Shown here: positions 23,729 to 37,653 of the stretch, one piece after another | How the letters are laid out: the number at the start of each line of letters is the position of its first letter | Numbering within the stretch: position 1 is the first letter of the stretch | NCBI GenBank assembly: GCA_034336665.1 | Contig: CM067576.1 | Location: forward strand, 18,000,036-18,064,035 | DNA: 64,000 bases | Source of the DNA: Luscinia megarhynchos | Taxonomy: Eukaryota > Chordata > Aves > Passeriformes > Turdidae | Reading direction: 5' to 3' | Notes under the pieces: model-generated | What the model was told of the DNA's origin: nothing | Database searches by the model: none | The model's input: the letters and a program-made list of their open reading frames with translations, nothing else | Position numbers and translations under genes: made by a program

Positions 23729-24371
23729 AATTCGGAACTGTCCTCATTTAAATCAGTCGAGAAACAGGATAAATGTTCCCCACTTCTAAGAAGAGAGAAA
23801 GGAGAGTGCTCAGAGGTTAAGTGATTTGTCTCGGGTGTCATCAGCAGCAGGATCCGTCACGATGCAGACGTGCCACAGCTCCTGGCTCAGCTCACCCAGG
23901 CTCACGCCTGTCCCGGCAGCGCTGGCAGCCACAGAAGGCTCTGAGCAGCACTCCAGATGTGCACCACTCCCCTCCGCATTCCCCACATTCCACATTCCTC
24001 CCTGCCGGGCCCTGGGACTTGCCTGGGGGCAGGCACTGGTCTGCCAAGCACCAGCTTTATTTAAGCTAATCCCTCACACAAGTGACCATCAATAACTGCT
24101 AACCTACTTCCTAAAAGACACAGATCAATTGGTAGAGTATTATAATCCCTTTAAATATTAATGCCCTATCAGGAAGACAATTGCACTGGGCCTAGGGACT
24201 GCTCCACTATTAGAAATTATGCCCCAGCCTTAAATAAATTAACTCAATAAGTGTCTCACCATGAATACAAATTCCTGCTTAGGGCTTGCAAATAAAATGA
24301 TTTAGAGTTGTTCTTTGAGGAAATATGAGGTGTTTAAACTTGCAAAAGAGCAAGGGCAGCCATATTCATTA

Positions 24372-24374
<3 letters not shown>

Positions 24375-24403
<29 letters not shown>
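24375..24403. repeat. Poly-T, 29 bases
   Basis: Uninterrupted run of T, the longest homopolymer in the window. It could be the tail of a minus-strand retroposed sequence, but no body was recognised next to it. Confidence 0.9.
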
Positions 24404-24406
<3 letters not shown>

Positions 24407-25626
24407 GGACTGCTTTGTTTTAAACTCAAGGCATCCCTTTCAGAAGGGAGAAGGAAGAACCTGGAAAATCATTGCATCTTCTTACTCTGGGCTGCCCAGT
24501 TTTGGTTCTGCAAAGGTGCAGATGTCTGCTCCAAACTCCAAAGACAGCTCATGGCCAGTCCAGCTCTGCCCCAGGGGTGCCCGCTGCCATCAGCACAGGG
24601 CACCGGCAGGACACGAGGAGGAGCAGGCTGGGCTGCTGGCAGGAGGTGGCCATGGCCATCAGCTCTGAGAAACCTCATCTGGATCCCCGAGGCTGGAGAG
24701 AGCCATTCTGCCTTGCCCCGAGGCTAAATTTTATCTCAAAAGTGGATGCAATGTTTCTGGTTTTTACCTCTCAGTTTGTACATACAAACACTTCAGAACT
24801 GCAAGATACACGTGAAGGACACAACTCAGGATTAAACAAAACCTACACTGATTCCACTTGACTGAAACAGAAAGGTTTGTAGAAGAGACCATAGATTCAG
24901 CTTACTTCTTTTGCCCTGTCTTTTTAGAGAGAGAGGGAAATCCATCCAAAGCCGCACATAGAGACCCTTGAACACAGAGAATTTTACAAGTGGCTCAAGG
25001 AGGCAGCAGCCTCCTCCTCCCTGCCTTCTCCTTGCTGCACTGGTTTGCCAGGGACCTTGCATGCCCAAGGGATGGATCAGCGAGCTGCCGAGCTGCTGTG
25101 ACACAAACCCTCCCAGCAGGACAGCTGCTTCTATGCTGCAGCTTTTACCTACAGCATCTGAACTCCCTTCTGAACCCCATGAGGGCTGGGAGACATTTAA
25201 TGCAAGTCTCAAAAGTGAGAAATTGGGACAAAAAGAGTGTGCGGTTGGGAGGGGCAGAGACACAAGCGGCGGCAAGAGCAGCTCTCTCTCTCTCTCTCCC
25301 CCTTCTTTGGTGGCCCCCACATCCCCAGGACTGGGAACCCACTGTGCTGCCTGAGCTGCCATGGGAACTTCAGGCACCTGCCAGCACCTGACGGGCACCA
25401 TTTTCCAAATAAATCCTGGCTCAGAACTCTCAGCTGCCTCAGTTTCCCCACAAGTCTCACATGTACAGTGACATGTAGTCACCAGCCCCAAGCTGGCCCC
25501 GCTGCCCAGTGGCCAATGTCCAGCCCTGGACAGCCCACACGGACACCACCAGCACAGGGCAGGCACATTGAGGGCCACGGAGCTCTTCAGGGGACGGAAG
25601 GTGTCAGCTCAGCAGCAGTGCTCACC

Positions 25627-25684
25627 CTGTCCCAGCCCTGGTGCCACCCTCTGTCCCAGCCCTGGTGCCACCCCCTGTCCCAGC
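25627..25684. repeat. Tandem repeat, CTGTCCCAGCCCTGGTGCCA unit
   Basis: Two near-identical copies of a roughly 25 bp unit and a partial third. Confidence 0.85.
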
Positions 25685-26838
25685 ACCTCGGGGTCCCTGC
25701 TCTGTCTCCGGGCTCCGTGCAGCGCAGCCAGGGCTGGTCCTCGCAGGGGCTGGGATCCTGGGGGAGATAAGTCCTTACTCGGCTGCTCTGTGTGCTAGCA
25801 CAGGGCACCGAGGGAGGAACACCCTGACCCGCCTTAACAGCCTGCTTGCTGCTCTGGTTCTGCCTCCCAAGAGCAGAATTAACTGCTGGGCTGGAAAATG
25901 CAGATAAATCAATCAGTTCATAGCACATTTATTTTCTGTAGCTGTGCACTGGGCCCGGGACAGCTTCGAACGGGAGCAACACCCACTCGTGCTGCAGGAG
26001 AGGCGAGGGTGGGGCTCTCGCCAAAGACCCGCAGGAAGGAGAGCAGGTTAGCACCAGCAGCGACCTGGAGGCAAGCGCCATCCCAGCAGCAGTACTGCCC
26101 CACTTCAGCCTTTAAGGTGACTCCCAAGCCAGACCACTGCATAACTTACCTTTCCAGATTTTCCAAATGCCTGAAAGACAGGATAAAAAGAGGAGAGAGA
26201 AAACGGCCATTCTGAGAATAGAAATGCTGTTTTATACTGTAGACTTATTTACAGCAAACTCTGTGACGACAACAGTGTCTACGGCGACAGGGAGAATAAA
26301 CTACTCAGCTGTTACCAGTATGCTTTTTTTGGGGTGAAATGATAAAGCAAACACAAACCTCAAACCAGACTCAGACTGCACAGGAACCACTTTTATTTTT
26401 AGTCAGTACTTTCCCACCCATGGCCCTGGTCTCAGGCGGCAATGCTGCTCAGACATCACCATCAGCTGAGGTCTTTGCCAGGGAACACATAAATCCAGGT
26501 AGTGATCCTTCCCCTTCCCTTTCCCTTTCACTTTCCCTTCCCTCACACCAATGCCCTCAGTCCCATCCCACACCATCTCTTTCCTTCTGCCCTGGAAAAG
26601 GGACTTTGGTGCAGCAGGTTCCTACCACAGCTGTGGGAGATGCCATTAGTGGGGCTGTATTTTGTCATGTTATTTACATCGTAGATCCAACACCGCAATT
26701 TCTTCTACCCACAATTGAAAGTTAGAAACCAAGCAAACAGAGCCAGGTTGTCCCTGTGCCTCAGGTGCCATCCCCAGTGCCCTGGAAGGGCAGAGTGGGG
26801 CCAGGCTTGGGATGCCCTCAGCTGCTGTGTCTGAGGAG

Positions 26839-26978
26839 CAGCCCAGGGTGAGCCCTGAGCCCCTCACAGCCCAGGGTGAGCCCTGAGCCCCTCAGGAGCC
26901 CCTCACAGCCCTGGGTGAGCCCCTCAGGAGCCCCTCACAGCCCCTGAGTGAGCCCTGAGCCCCTCCCAGCCCCTGGGT
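26839..26978. repeat. Tandem repeat, GAGCCCCTCACAGCCC-type unit
   Basis: Irregular repeats of GTGAGCCCTGAGCCCCTCA and GGAGCCCCTCACAGCCC, about five to six copies. Confidence 0.85.
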
Positions 26979-29900
26979 CCCAGCACTCTGCCGCATCCCG
27001 TAACACTGACCACTACCTGCCATGAAAAGCCTTGCAGGTTCCAGCTGCTCTGGGAGAAACACACAGTGCTCACAGCAAATGCTTTGCCACCAAACTTGCT
27101 GTATTCTGAACAGGGCCAGTGATGCTCATACCAGAGCCACAACTACATTTAATGTAAGGGCAAAAGTTGTGGACTGATACCAGGCATGTGGGTTTTTTTT
27201 CCAATCTGTAACCCCATTTAATTATTTCCATTATGATGTTGCCTATTGCAACCTGTAAACATTTTATCTGTGAGCACATCAGCACCCAGAGCTCATGCTT
27301 TTTAAGTCCACTCTAAAGACAAAGTATACAATGCAAATGTAAAAGAAGGTTGGTGTAACCTCCTGTCAGATACATGGATGAGTTTGGGAACTGACAATTA
27401 ATTGCACACTCAGTTTTAAGTGCACAACATTCTGTTATTATCTCAGATAAATGCACAATTGTGGTTTTATCTTTGGCCAAAGTCTTACCTGATATGATGT
27501 CATTCCTTTTTTCTCCCTAACTTGTTAAATAAATATTTCATCCATACAAATGACTTCGGCTGTCAAAAGCTGGGCAGATATTTTAGCTACATCAGATTAG
27601 GATTTATTGGAAATAATTGTGTACTTTTATGTTAATAGGATGAAATACACTGAGAGACAGGAGATCAGAGCAGGATGCACTCATTAAATGAGCGGCAGTA
27701 AGTACTAGTTTCTAGTTTTCATGTTCAAGAGACAGAAAGTTATCTCTGCTGATAGAGCCTGGTATTTGGAACTGTTCTGAACACCATAAACATCAAAGAA
27801 GTTTAATTAAAAGGCTTTCTTTTAGTTTAACTTTACCCCCAAAGGACCTAAGCCTATATTGTTCTGACAAGAGAGGGTGAGGAGTATTTTTAAGGAAAAA
27901 AATTCTAAAACACTTTAAAGTAATCCATGATGCTTTATGCAAATGAGCGGGCACTGACCAGTGGGATCCATCCTGGGGGCACAGCAGTGCCTGCACAGAA
28001 CAGCCCAGTGCCCCTGGAGCTGAGGAAGCAGCAGGGACCCCCACAGCTCTCAGCATCTCTGCCAGCACTGCAGCAATGTACCCAGCTCAAAATCTTCTGG
28101 GTTCTCATTTTGTGCTGCTCAGTCCTGGAGAGCTGACAAAGACACATCCCAGCTTTTTGCTGCTGAGGTAATTGATTATATATGATGTTGATTATAGTAC
28201 AATGCTTCCTATTATTATTTTTACTACTTGAGAATAGTAATTCTTGCTGAGGTGCTCCAGCCTGTGGAGGACTGTGGCTTCATGCTATTCACGTGGGATA
28301 TGTGAGCTCCTAGCAGAGGGGGGAAAAAGCAGATCAGTGTCTCACCTGGAGCTCTTGTCCTCGGCTGTCACGGGTGAGCACCGGTCCCACGGCGCTTCCC
28401 CAGGAGCTCCTGGTCCGTTTGCCAGCAGGAAGACAGCTCTCATCACTTGGCATGGATTGAGGCTTGGTAATCTTAAAAATGCCCCATCAAAAGGCAATGC
28501 AATACAGAAACATATTTTCTGTTTAAAAATAGTCTCAGCAGTTGTTAAAAGGGATTAAGCAATGTTTTTATCCTGTATCAGCAAAAGGAGTAGTGCAGAC
28601 AAAGTAAAAGGGTAACTCTGAGAATGAGGAAATACTGTTTTATCTAATTTACTGCAGCTGAGGTGAAACATTAACTCAGCTCTGATAGGGTGTAAATAGC
28701 CTAAACAAAAACGCGGCTGCACTTGCTTTTGAGGGCATGAACTCAGAGGTCTTCAAAGCTGTGAATGGTACCACAAAACACACCTTTCATTTTACTGAAG
28801 CATTCACTGAAAAGTTTACCTTTGGAGTAGGTTGTTTTGAACACTGTGGAAATAAGCAAAAGGAGAGAAATTTATGACAGAAGTTTATCAAAAAACTGTG
28901 AAAATACTTTAAAGGGATAAAACCAAATCACTGCAGGTTTGCATCGCAAAGAACAGAAAAAGTCTTTGTATCATTTCCCCACAGTTCAGCAGGTGCTGCC
29001 TGCAAGGATCCCTCCCTGCTCTCTCTGTGAGGAGCTGGATCAGCCTCCCACAGGCTCTGGGCTTGAGCCAGACCGATGCTCCTTGGGCAGGTTTCGGCCA
29101 CTCCTTCCCAGGGTCATCCTTGATCATAACCTGTCTCAGAGACATAAACCTGTCTGCCTGGGAATGCACACACCAAACCAAAAGGTAATCCAGAAAAATG
29201 GAGGAAAAGATCTGACTTTTCCCCTCATGTTTATTTAGCTTATGTTTATTACAGTATAAAGTACCTCCAGACCCGACACAAATAAAATAACAAAAATCAC
29301 GGAAACACTTGTGAGCTGACGGAGAACGTGCCCTTGGGGGTGAGACAGATGATTATCTGACCAGAGAACATGTCTGGTGTCCTTAACGGCCCTGCAGCCT
29401 ATTATTGCTACATCTGCAGTCACGCTGCATCTTCACACACCCCTGAGGAAGCTTTGTGGCATCTGGAAAAGTACTGACCAGTGTGTCCCCACCATGGGGA
29501 GCAGCAGTGTCCTGGCAGAGCCTTGGTACAATTATCCCAGAGAATTTGTGCATGCCAAGGCCATATCTCTGCCTGCCAGTGAACTGGGAGATTGGCACGA
29601 GCAGGAATAAAGTGATGTGCAGTTCTGGCCTTGTTCTCAGAGGGCAGGAATAGCTCAAGCAGCTCTTTATTCCCTCTGTGTCACATGCAGGCAGTGAGCA
29701 CTCATACAGCAATGGCTGAGGGGAGAAGCCCCCCAAAACTGCTGTGCAGGTCTGGGTCCAGCCTGGCAGCCCTGGCCATCTGGGCTGGCATCCAGAGCTG
29801 CTGGGCTGTGTCACACAGTGGAATGGCAATGACAGCAGTGTTCTCAGCTGCCACTGTGGCTCAGATGCCACCCTGGTTGGGGACAACTGGCTTTCCACAA

Positions 29901-30826
29901 GGCTCATCCACTGAACATGCTTTGGGAACACTGCAGACCTCCCTGTGATGTCCTGAAAAGCACAACCTTGAGACACACACTTGATGCCATGTCACATTTG
30001 CAAGGGAAAATGTAAATCTAATAAAGATTAATTCAATGGGACTTCCCATCACATTTTTTCTCGTTGCATCTGATTAAATTTTGAGCGGTTCTGAGCAAAC
30101 CCACAGCCTTTTGTTCTCTGTTTGCAGGCAGGGACGGTCCAGGTCATGAGCAGCACCTGCTCTACAGCAGCAAACCACTTTCACTGGAGAGCACTTGCTT
30201 GTTCCCATGTCAGTATTCCAATACCTGAGTGCCAGCTGTCCCCTGGGTTAATTCCCAACTCTGCTGAGGGCTTGAGAGCTGCCCCTTATTGGGAACCAGG
30301 AAGAAACTTGCAGAGCCAGGACTCAGGTGCCACAGAATACCTGGAAAGCACAAGCACAGAGACCAGCCAAACACTACTATTGCCCCTGCTTGGCCAAGTG
30401 CTAAAAAAACACTCCACAAGTCCCAGAGAACAGGTTTGACCAGCTTTGTCACATTCCTGTGTTCTCTCTACTGACACAGACCCAGGCAGGGTTCTGCCCA
30501 TCCCTTCCAGACTGTGTCAGCACCATGAGACACCTCTGGTTCTCCCCCCAGGGCAGCTCCATCCCACTGCTGTTGACTTTCTCCAAACCCCTACAACAAG
30601 GCTCTCCTCACTCCACGGTGGTCCCTGGGGGAAAGGCACAGCTGATGCACAGGGGCTCGTGCAGTCTGTGAAACACCCCTTAGATCCCAGGTGCCAACAT
30701 TTCCTGAGCAGTCCTCTGGCGGCATTCAGCTCCCCCAGGCTTTGCTGGGGCTCTGGGGACACAGGAGCTGGCCAGGTACTCCCACAGTGCCAGCACAGAG
30801 CTCCCCCAGGTCCTGCAGAGCCGTAC

Positions 30827-30883
30827 CGAACTCAGAGTAAAGCTGAAGCACAGGAACAGGATGCCTTTGAAAGTGACTTTCAT
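30827..30883 (-). CDS. GABRP: Candidate GABRP signal-peptide exon
   Basis: An ATG with A at -3 opens MKVTFKGILFLCFSFTLSS, a textbook signal peptide (basic start, hydrophobic core, small residues at the cleavage end). It is followed by a possible donor TCG|GTACGG. Its length and the LCFSFT core resemble the start of mammalian pi subunits as I recall them (VCLSLFT). It lies 10.5 kb upstream of the first secure GABRP exon on the same strand. The problem is phase: this donor is phase 0, while the preferred acceptor at 20282 needs two carried nucleotides. A phase-0 junction would need a weak alternative acceptor about 37 nt upstream (GTCCAG), and a phase-2 junction would need the later donor GGA|GTACCT. 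This remains a hypothesis. Confidence 0.35.
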
Positions 30884-33520
30884 TGTATCTAAAATTGCCT
30901 GCAGGTCTCTGCAATGTCACACCCATTTCTGCAGTGATGGCTTTGGGCCCTGCTGAGCAGGGCTGCTCAGGTCCTGGAATATCCTCTTCACAGGCTGCAA
31001 TGTGGTTTTTGTTCCAAATGGGGATTAAATGTGCTCTCAGAAAAGGGGGTATTTAAGTTCTGAAATTCTGCTTTTGGACACTTTGAGCCTCCTGAAATCT
31101 ACACCACATATTCCAGTGTATATATTAATGACATGCACTAAATATTCACTGTTAGAATAGGACAGAAACCAAAACCTTTGATATTCTGTTAATTTAATTT
31201 CATTGGTGAAATCACTACAAAGTATTGCTGAGATAGAAATCTCTTACCTTGCATTTCAGAGCATCTCGTTTGTTTGTGCCCAACTCCATCATTTGAACAC
31301 CAAAGGAACCAAAAGCAATTCAGTAACTTGTTTGTAGCAGATGTTCTTCAAGATTTAAGCATTACCATATCACAGCTTAGTGCAAAATAAGGCAAATAAA
31401 GTGAGGTCAATTTTAAAAAGTCTGAAACAAAAATTGAGAACAATTTAGAAGTATTTTTGCAACTCAGTTTGTCATACACACAGAAGGGCTTTTCCAAAAG
31501 GATTTCCTCATTATCAGTTACAGCACAGACAGTGTGCCTCCCACCAGTGCAGTGCTCACCCACCACAACAGGTGTTATTCTTCTTACTTATAACTGCTTG
31601 GTGACAAATGCTTTTCAGTAACAGCTTGTGCTGCGTGAAGGAAACAAGGCTTTGGTACTTCTCTGTGCTCTGAGTTCTCTGAAATTTAGAAGATTTCTTC
31701 AGACAGAAAACATTGCACTGACATTAATCTTCATGTATATTTATTTTCAATTTATATTGATTTATAAATAAATCAATAAGATGATTAGGACACAAAGGTT
31801 GGATCAGTTTCTGTAAAAATGTCAACAAATTCAATTTAACCCTGGGTGTAAAATCAATCTTGGATTTATTTTTTTTTCAATCAACATTTTTCAATAGCTT
31901 ATTATTCTTCTGGAAAATCTGGGATCAGCACCAACTTTTCACAGACATGTTAACAATGACATGACTGGACATTACTAGCAGTGGGCCCTTCCCCTGCATC
32001 CTCCACATCATCAGTGTGTTCACTCTGGTTCTCTGCAATGTCAAGAGCAAACACAGACCCTAAAGCACTGGCAGTGCATCCCTGTGTGCTCCATCGGGGC
32101 AGGCAGAACTGGGCTGGCTTTGGGGTGTCCTGAGGAAAGCTGTGCTGTAGCAGAGGGAGCTCGTGGCTGCCAGGAGTGTTGAGGCTCATTCTCTGCTCTG
32201 TTACCTGGGTGAGGGCAGAGACCATCCAGGCCCATCTTCTGCAGCCAGACTTCAGGGCAGAGCAGGTTCCTGTGAGGGAGCTCTGCACTGGTGCTGGTGC
32301 CCTTCTCCATTCCGTGGCAAAGGGTGCAAATACCAACAAGCGACTTCGGAGGTGTCCCAGGTTCTGAAGAAAACATCCCCTTCTCCCACCACCTGGAGCC
32401 CTGTCTAGCCCTTGCAGAGGCCCTTGTCCTGAGCAAGGAGTGTGGAGCACCCCATGGCCCCCAGGCTCCTCACAGGCTGCTGTGCACAGGGGCAGGACAG
32501 CAGGTCATCCCCAGAAGAATGCCCCAGGCAATGGGACAGCTCCCCCTGTGCTCAGGAGGCACTTTCCTGGCTTCCAGCCAGAGCCCCATAGCAATTCCCA
32601 GTCTCTACAAGAAGAGATGGAGAAAGGCAGACTTCTCCTCTGCAAGACAGCAAGAGAAGTTTGAGCAGAACAGGCTGGAAATAAGCACACCCGCTGAGGC
32701 TCTGGAGATCTTCAGGCCATTGTTTCCCACCTCCTGAGGGCGATGGGGACAGGGGTGCTGCTCGTAGAGAACCAGCCTCTGCTGGCCAAGCAGCAGGGCA
32801 GGGCCCATCACCAGCTCTCCATTACACAGAGTTTCTGCTCCTGCAGCTCCATGCCTGCTCCCACACCGTGCAGACGTGATGTGATGAAGCACTTCACATG
32901 CCAGCGTGTCCAGGCCTCCTCCCTTTGCAGTTTGCTGCACCTGCGTGGTTAAGCAAAGGTTACAGAATTAACCTCTCAGTAAAGAAAAAAAAAAAAAAAA
33001 GGCTATAATTGGATTCCAAAGTAACCTTTCATATGCTGAGTTGTGATACATGCCTGAGGGCACCCCCTGTGCTCCAGAGCGAGAGGCAGCCCCTAGGCCA
33101 GTGCAGAGCTGCTCCCTCCCCACTGCCCCTCCATCCACCTGGTGTAATGCCCTGGGCCCCTGAAGCAGCAGGAGGAGATACTCAGACTGCAACAGGGCTC
33201 TGAATAAAACCAGAGCTGTCCAACACCTCAGAGCAGTAACTCAGGCTTCACCAGCTGCCTGAACAAACCTCAGGAAAAAGCAAAAAGCTACGCACGTGCT
33301 TTGAGAGCGAGCCTGCTGTCCTGGCAGCAGCTGAGACACATCCCAGGGAGTGAGAGGTGTTGAACAGGCAGCCAGCACACCTTCTTCTGGCAGAGGGAGC
33401 ACGAATTCCAGCCTGGCACTGCCCAGAGGGCCCTGCTGTCCCTGGAGCAGGAGCTGCCTGCGGGAGCGGGTGCTGGGAAGGCACTGCAGTGACACCAAGA
33501 CCACGTTTCACACAGACACC
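30884..33520. other. Intergenic region between KCNIP1 and GABRP
   Basis: If the signal-peptide exon is right, the GABRP promoter lies here. I see no convincing TATA-Inr pair and no CpG island. Several open frames at 31950-32740 are GC-rich and without domain character. A 16-A run is at 32985-33000. Confidence 0.5.
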
Positions 33521-33526
33521 TTTATT
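33521..33526 (-). terminator. KCNIP1: Candidate distal KCNIP1 polyadenylation signal
   Basis: Minus-strand AATAAA followed by GGTGTCTGTGTG, a strong GU-rich element. It would give a 3' UTR of about 4.3 kb, plausible for a brain gene but unproven. Confidence 0.35.
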
Positions 33527-33608
33527 TTCATATTTCTGCATGGATGAATATTCTTTTTCCTGGGATGTACTGGTAGACAGATAATACCCTACAAAATGGA
33601 ATTTACAA

Positions 33609-33644
33609 ACATATATATATATATATGTACACGCATATATATAG
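33609..33644. repeat. (TA)n microsatellite
   Basis: Two TA runs separated by TGTACACGC. Confidence 0.9.
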
Positions 33645-36600
33645 TCTGGCAAAATTGCTTCTGCATTCCTCCATGTGTCAGAATGGATGCTTACAATGAA
33701 CCAAAGCTAAAGGGACACTGTGAGGTTTTGGGCTATTTTTCTTACCTATAACATAGAAGAGTGCTTGCATTCTTTTTCAATGTGATTGTCTGCTTTCCTG
33801 CTTATACTTAAGCAGAACTGTGGAAGGGAAGAGACATGCCTGAAACTTTCAGTTTCCAGTACCCTAAATTACTATGAGTGGTGCAGGTAGAAGAGTTTGT
33901 GAACTTTACAGAAGAGTCAAACTATCAGTTCAGTGTATGTCACCATATCAAGTGTAAGAGCACCCCTGAATCAGTGATGCAAATAAATTAGTGGCATGTA
34001 AGTGCTAGCTCACAACACAGTTCATTTTCACAGCCCCCATGCACATGGATACATGCTTGAGTCCCACTTTTAAAAGTTTCATTGCAAATCTTTAACCTGA
34101 CAGTGTCCCTTCAGAAAAAATACACATTGGGTTTAAGGAAGGACACCCTCCTACAGATATTTCTTTTTTATTATTAAAACCAACGTTTTAAAAACCATTT
34201 AACAAAATTGAATACAAATGGCCATCAGAGAATAGCATTTGTAACAGTGAAGCTATACATGGCTGATCCATTAACATGGCTTTAGTTATCACAATTTACA
34301 TTATTTGCACATTTCCCTAGGTCTTTCATGGCACTTCCATAAAGAAGAAAAGTTTGACACACTGCTGCTACCATCTCATCAGAGAAAACCCATGGACACA
34401 AGGGTGTTTGTGCTCACCACATATTGCAGTCAGGAAATGCCACTGCCCACAATGCCTGAACCTCAGGGTATGTGTGTCTCAAGCTTTTAGCTTGGCTCAC
34501 AGTTAATCACAATATTGCATTGCATTCAGAGGAACAGGAAAACAAACAGCCACAGAACAGGCACGGGGTTTTTTTTAGTTTTCTTTTTTTTTCAATATCA
34601 TTTATCACATTCCTATTTGTCAACAGAATGTTACCTAAAATGCATGTTAGAAAGGCTTTCTCCATAAAATGCTGGCATGAAGATGCAGACTAATGTTTGT
34701 AACTAGTGAAACAGACAGAGTCCTGATTCAGGCATTATTTAAACATTCATAACTTGGAGAGAATGTGCACAGTTGATAGCACTGACAGAGAATCTGACTG
34801 TAACAGGAACTGCCTTCTGCCTACTGGCAGGAGAATTGATGAGGGTGGGAGAGTGGAGTAGCATAGTGTGTTTTATTTAGAAATCTGTACTAGTGTTTGT
34901 CATAAATATTGCAAGCCTCGTTTATGAGCAAGCGGGGGCTTGGCAAGTTTACAGTAGAGTAACATTCACAGAAAACATGAAAAACAAGCCCAAAGCCATT
35001 TCCATGCAGAGAGCAGCTCTCACAATCACTGATGTCTCACCTGCCGTGGACAGATGCTGCTGATGGAAAACCCAGAGACCTCCTATGCACTGCTGCAAGG
35101 GGCAGCAGGGAAAGAACTGGCTTTGCAACGGCAAGGACTCTGCCCCAGACAGATTCTGCAACCTGAGCTCTGGGAAAACACAGCTGTGGCTGACACTTTG
35201 CAAGTCCTCCTGTCTCAGCTACTGTGGGCTTCAGGTGGAGCACAGAGCCCAACCTAGGCTGAGCATCAGAGATGTGTGGGAGGGCTCTGGCTCTGGTGGG
35301 ATCCACATCAAAGCTGTTATCCTCTAAGGGCAGACGCAGTGTGGCTGTCAGCATCTCCTCTACCTGGTGCACCCTCATGGCTCTTGGCAGTGAAAAGCAG
35401 GCACAGTGGAGCAGCAAAGGAGATGGCAGAAGTGCAGGGTCAGTGCAGTCAGCATGCACTGACAGTGACACCAGATGTTTGCTGCTCAGCTGGAGCCACA
35501 CTCAGAAGAAAGCAGTGACAGCCCTGGTGACAAAGGCAGCTCCCACAGAACTGCTGCCAGCAGGGCCAGGAAACACAGCTGAGGCCAAATTCATCACAGC
35601 AACTCCAGAAATTAATTTAGCTTCAGGGACAATGGCATCATGCAACTAATAACATTTTCTTTTGAAAAGGGCACATTCCAAACATGTCTGTCTGTATGTG
35701 CCATCTCATAAGCACCCTTGAAGCAAGACTATTAGAGGAAAAAGGCACTGTGCTAGCCTGATTCAAATGCTTAATTTCCATTGTCCTGACTACTTCTCCC
35801 TCTGCCGAAGTGAACTGCTTAGAATAATAGACTGAGCAGTTTTGTGGGAGGGAAAACCTGGTAATTATATTAAATTCTGTCATTTGCCTACGTGATTGCA
35901 AAAAGAATCAAGGAGTGGTGTAAACTGTGTATTATTTCAGCTACAACTGATGTCTTCACCAAGTGCCTGTTAAATAAAGCCTAAATGACATTACCCAGCA
36001 ACTGGAGGAAGAGTACTCCCACAGCATGGCATCCCTCCTGCAAATCCAGCCCCTTACCAGAGCTGCTGGATTGCTGCTGGGAGGAATTCATTAATGGTAT
36101 TTGTATGAAAGGCAGTAAACAAGATGTCATTCATACGGTGTCATCCCTGCAGACATTTAACTTCCCTTGAACAGCACTTTTGCTGACAAGAGGACAGCTT
36201 AAAGAAATAAAGTTAAGACTACACAGACAAGTGTGTGGTGGAGCACAGTAAAAGGGGAAAATGGCCCATCTTGGGGTGTTGGCATTACCATTATACAGAC
36301 CTACATCTGTCTGTAATCAGGAATGCTTCAACAGATTGAATTTTTATAAAATTAGGGCTACAGAACTGAGGCATTCTATATATTCTGTATTGTAAAAACC
36401 TTCCACTTACATAACTTTTTAAATATATCTTCAGTGCTAACAGCTTGTCTGTAATACAGTATGTGATACAATAAAAACAGATGCTTACTGGATGAGAGTG
36501 ATGCAGCACTATGGCAGGGACTGCCCCATCTGCATGGTCTGAGCAGCTGGAAAAGCTGGCTGCTCCCTCCTTCCCTTCTCAGCCACTGTCTGCCTGGAGA

Positions 36601-37647
36601 TGGCAATGGCACTCTGGTGGGTCAGCTTTCATAAGAGGCTTCTTCACAGAAAGCTCTGACATTCCCCAGCTGACCAATCACCCAACCGTGGTGTAAATTC
36701 ACTACATGACCTTTTCTGTTTCATTAATTAAAAAAAACAAACCCCTAAACCAATACTCTACGTGGCATTAGCAAAGAAACGGGGCTTGTACAAGGCATGC
36801 TACTGCCATTAGGAAAAAAATACAGGCCTGGCAGCTGATTCTGAGGCTAATAACAACTTAAGAGCTCCCAGCCAAATGTCCTGGGCACTTTCTGGGTGTC
36901 ACGGTCTGTATGTAGAAACACAGATGCATCTTTGTCATTCACTAAATCAAACAAGAAAGCTTAAATGAATCCATAAAGGAGCAAGACTGTATCATCCAGT
37001 GATGAACCTAGGAAGTGTGCCAAACTACAGCAAAAGGACCAGAGCACATGGCCAGGGTGCTCTTGAGATGCACAGTGGAGCATCACCTGGTGTTCCTGGG
37101 ACTCAGCAGGTGGCTGCGACCACAGCAGGTGTTCATCTTTCACCTGCCTGGTCTCTTGGGAACTTCCCATCCCTGAACAGGATTTGTTCTGTACTGTTAT
37201 ATTCATATGTGCAACACGTTCTGCTCCTTTCTGGCTCACCCTGGCATGAAAACCACCTGGTTAATATGCTCAGGAAGAACTCCACTGAACTCAGCGTGTT
37301 GGCACCAGTGCATGTGAGAGGATAAGCAGGAGCTCTGCAGGAATGGGGATACTGGCTACATGGGCTGTCTGTTTCATGTCCTAGGTACATTGACTGTTCA
37401 TATTTTTTCACAGACTGCCCTGGTAGATTGGGGTTTTGTCAAAGCAGATTAATGGCAAGGCATCCACAGAATCTTGTGCTGGACAGAGGTATGGACTGAG
37501 ATGTCACTTGCAGTAGATGGCCAATAGCTATCAACATGTGCTATCATAGGGAATTAAGCTTGCTAGATTAAAAGCAGGACTTGTGCCTAGCAAACAATGC
37601 TCTGTATTACTCATTGAACTTCGAGCAGCAGTTCTCTCTTGTCGGGA

Positions 37648-37653
37648 TTTATT
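37648..37653 (-). terminator. KCNIP1: Candidate proximal KCNIP1 polyadenylation signal
   Basis: Minus-strand AATAAA about 195 nt after the stop codon. The sequence after it is not notably GU-rich, so it is weaker than the distal candidate. Confidence 0.3.

Larger units (their letters stand above)
20283..30826. other. Region upstream of the GABRP mature N-terminal exon
   Basis: No recognisable protein family was found in 10.5 kb. It is most likely the first GABRP intron, if the proposed signal-peptide exon is correct. It contains a 29-T run, a 16-T run, a CT run at 25281-25300 and two short GC-rich tandem repeats. AT-rich blocks at 24095-24320 and 27340-27620 show no repeat character. Confidence 0.5.

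Noticed and set aside
24375..24403. A 29-T run considered as the tail of a processed pseudogene.
   Set aside because: The adjacent minus-strand sequence shows no coding similarity and no target-site duplication was evident.
24832..25578. A 248-codon minus-strand open frame rich in Cys and Trp near its start.
   Set aside because: No regular Cys spacing or recognisable domain; GC-rich DNA gives long chance frames. Not supported without transcript evidence.
29383..29976. A 197-codon minus-strand open frame.
   Set aside because: No recognisable family, and overlapping frames of similar length exist on the other strand.
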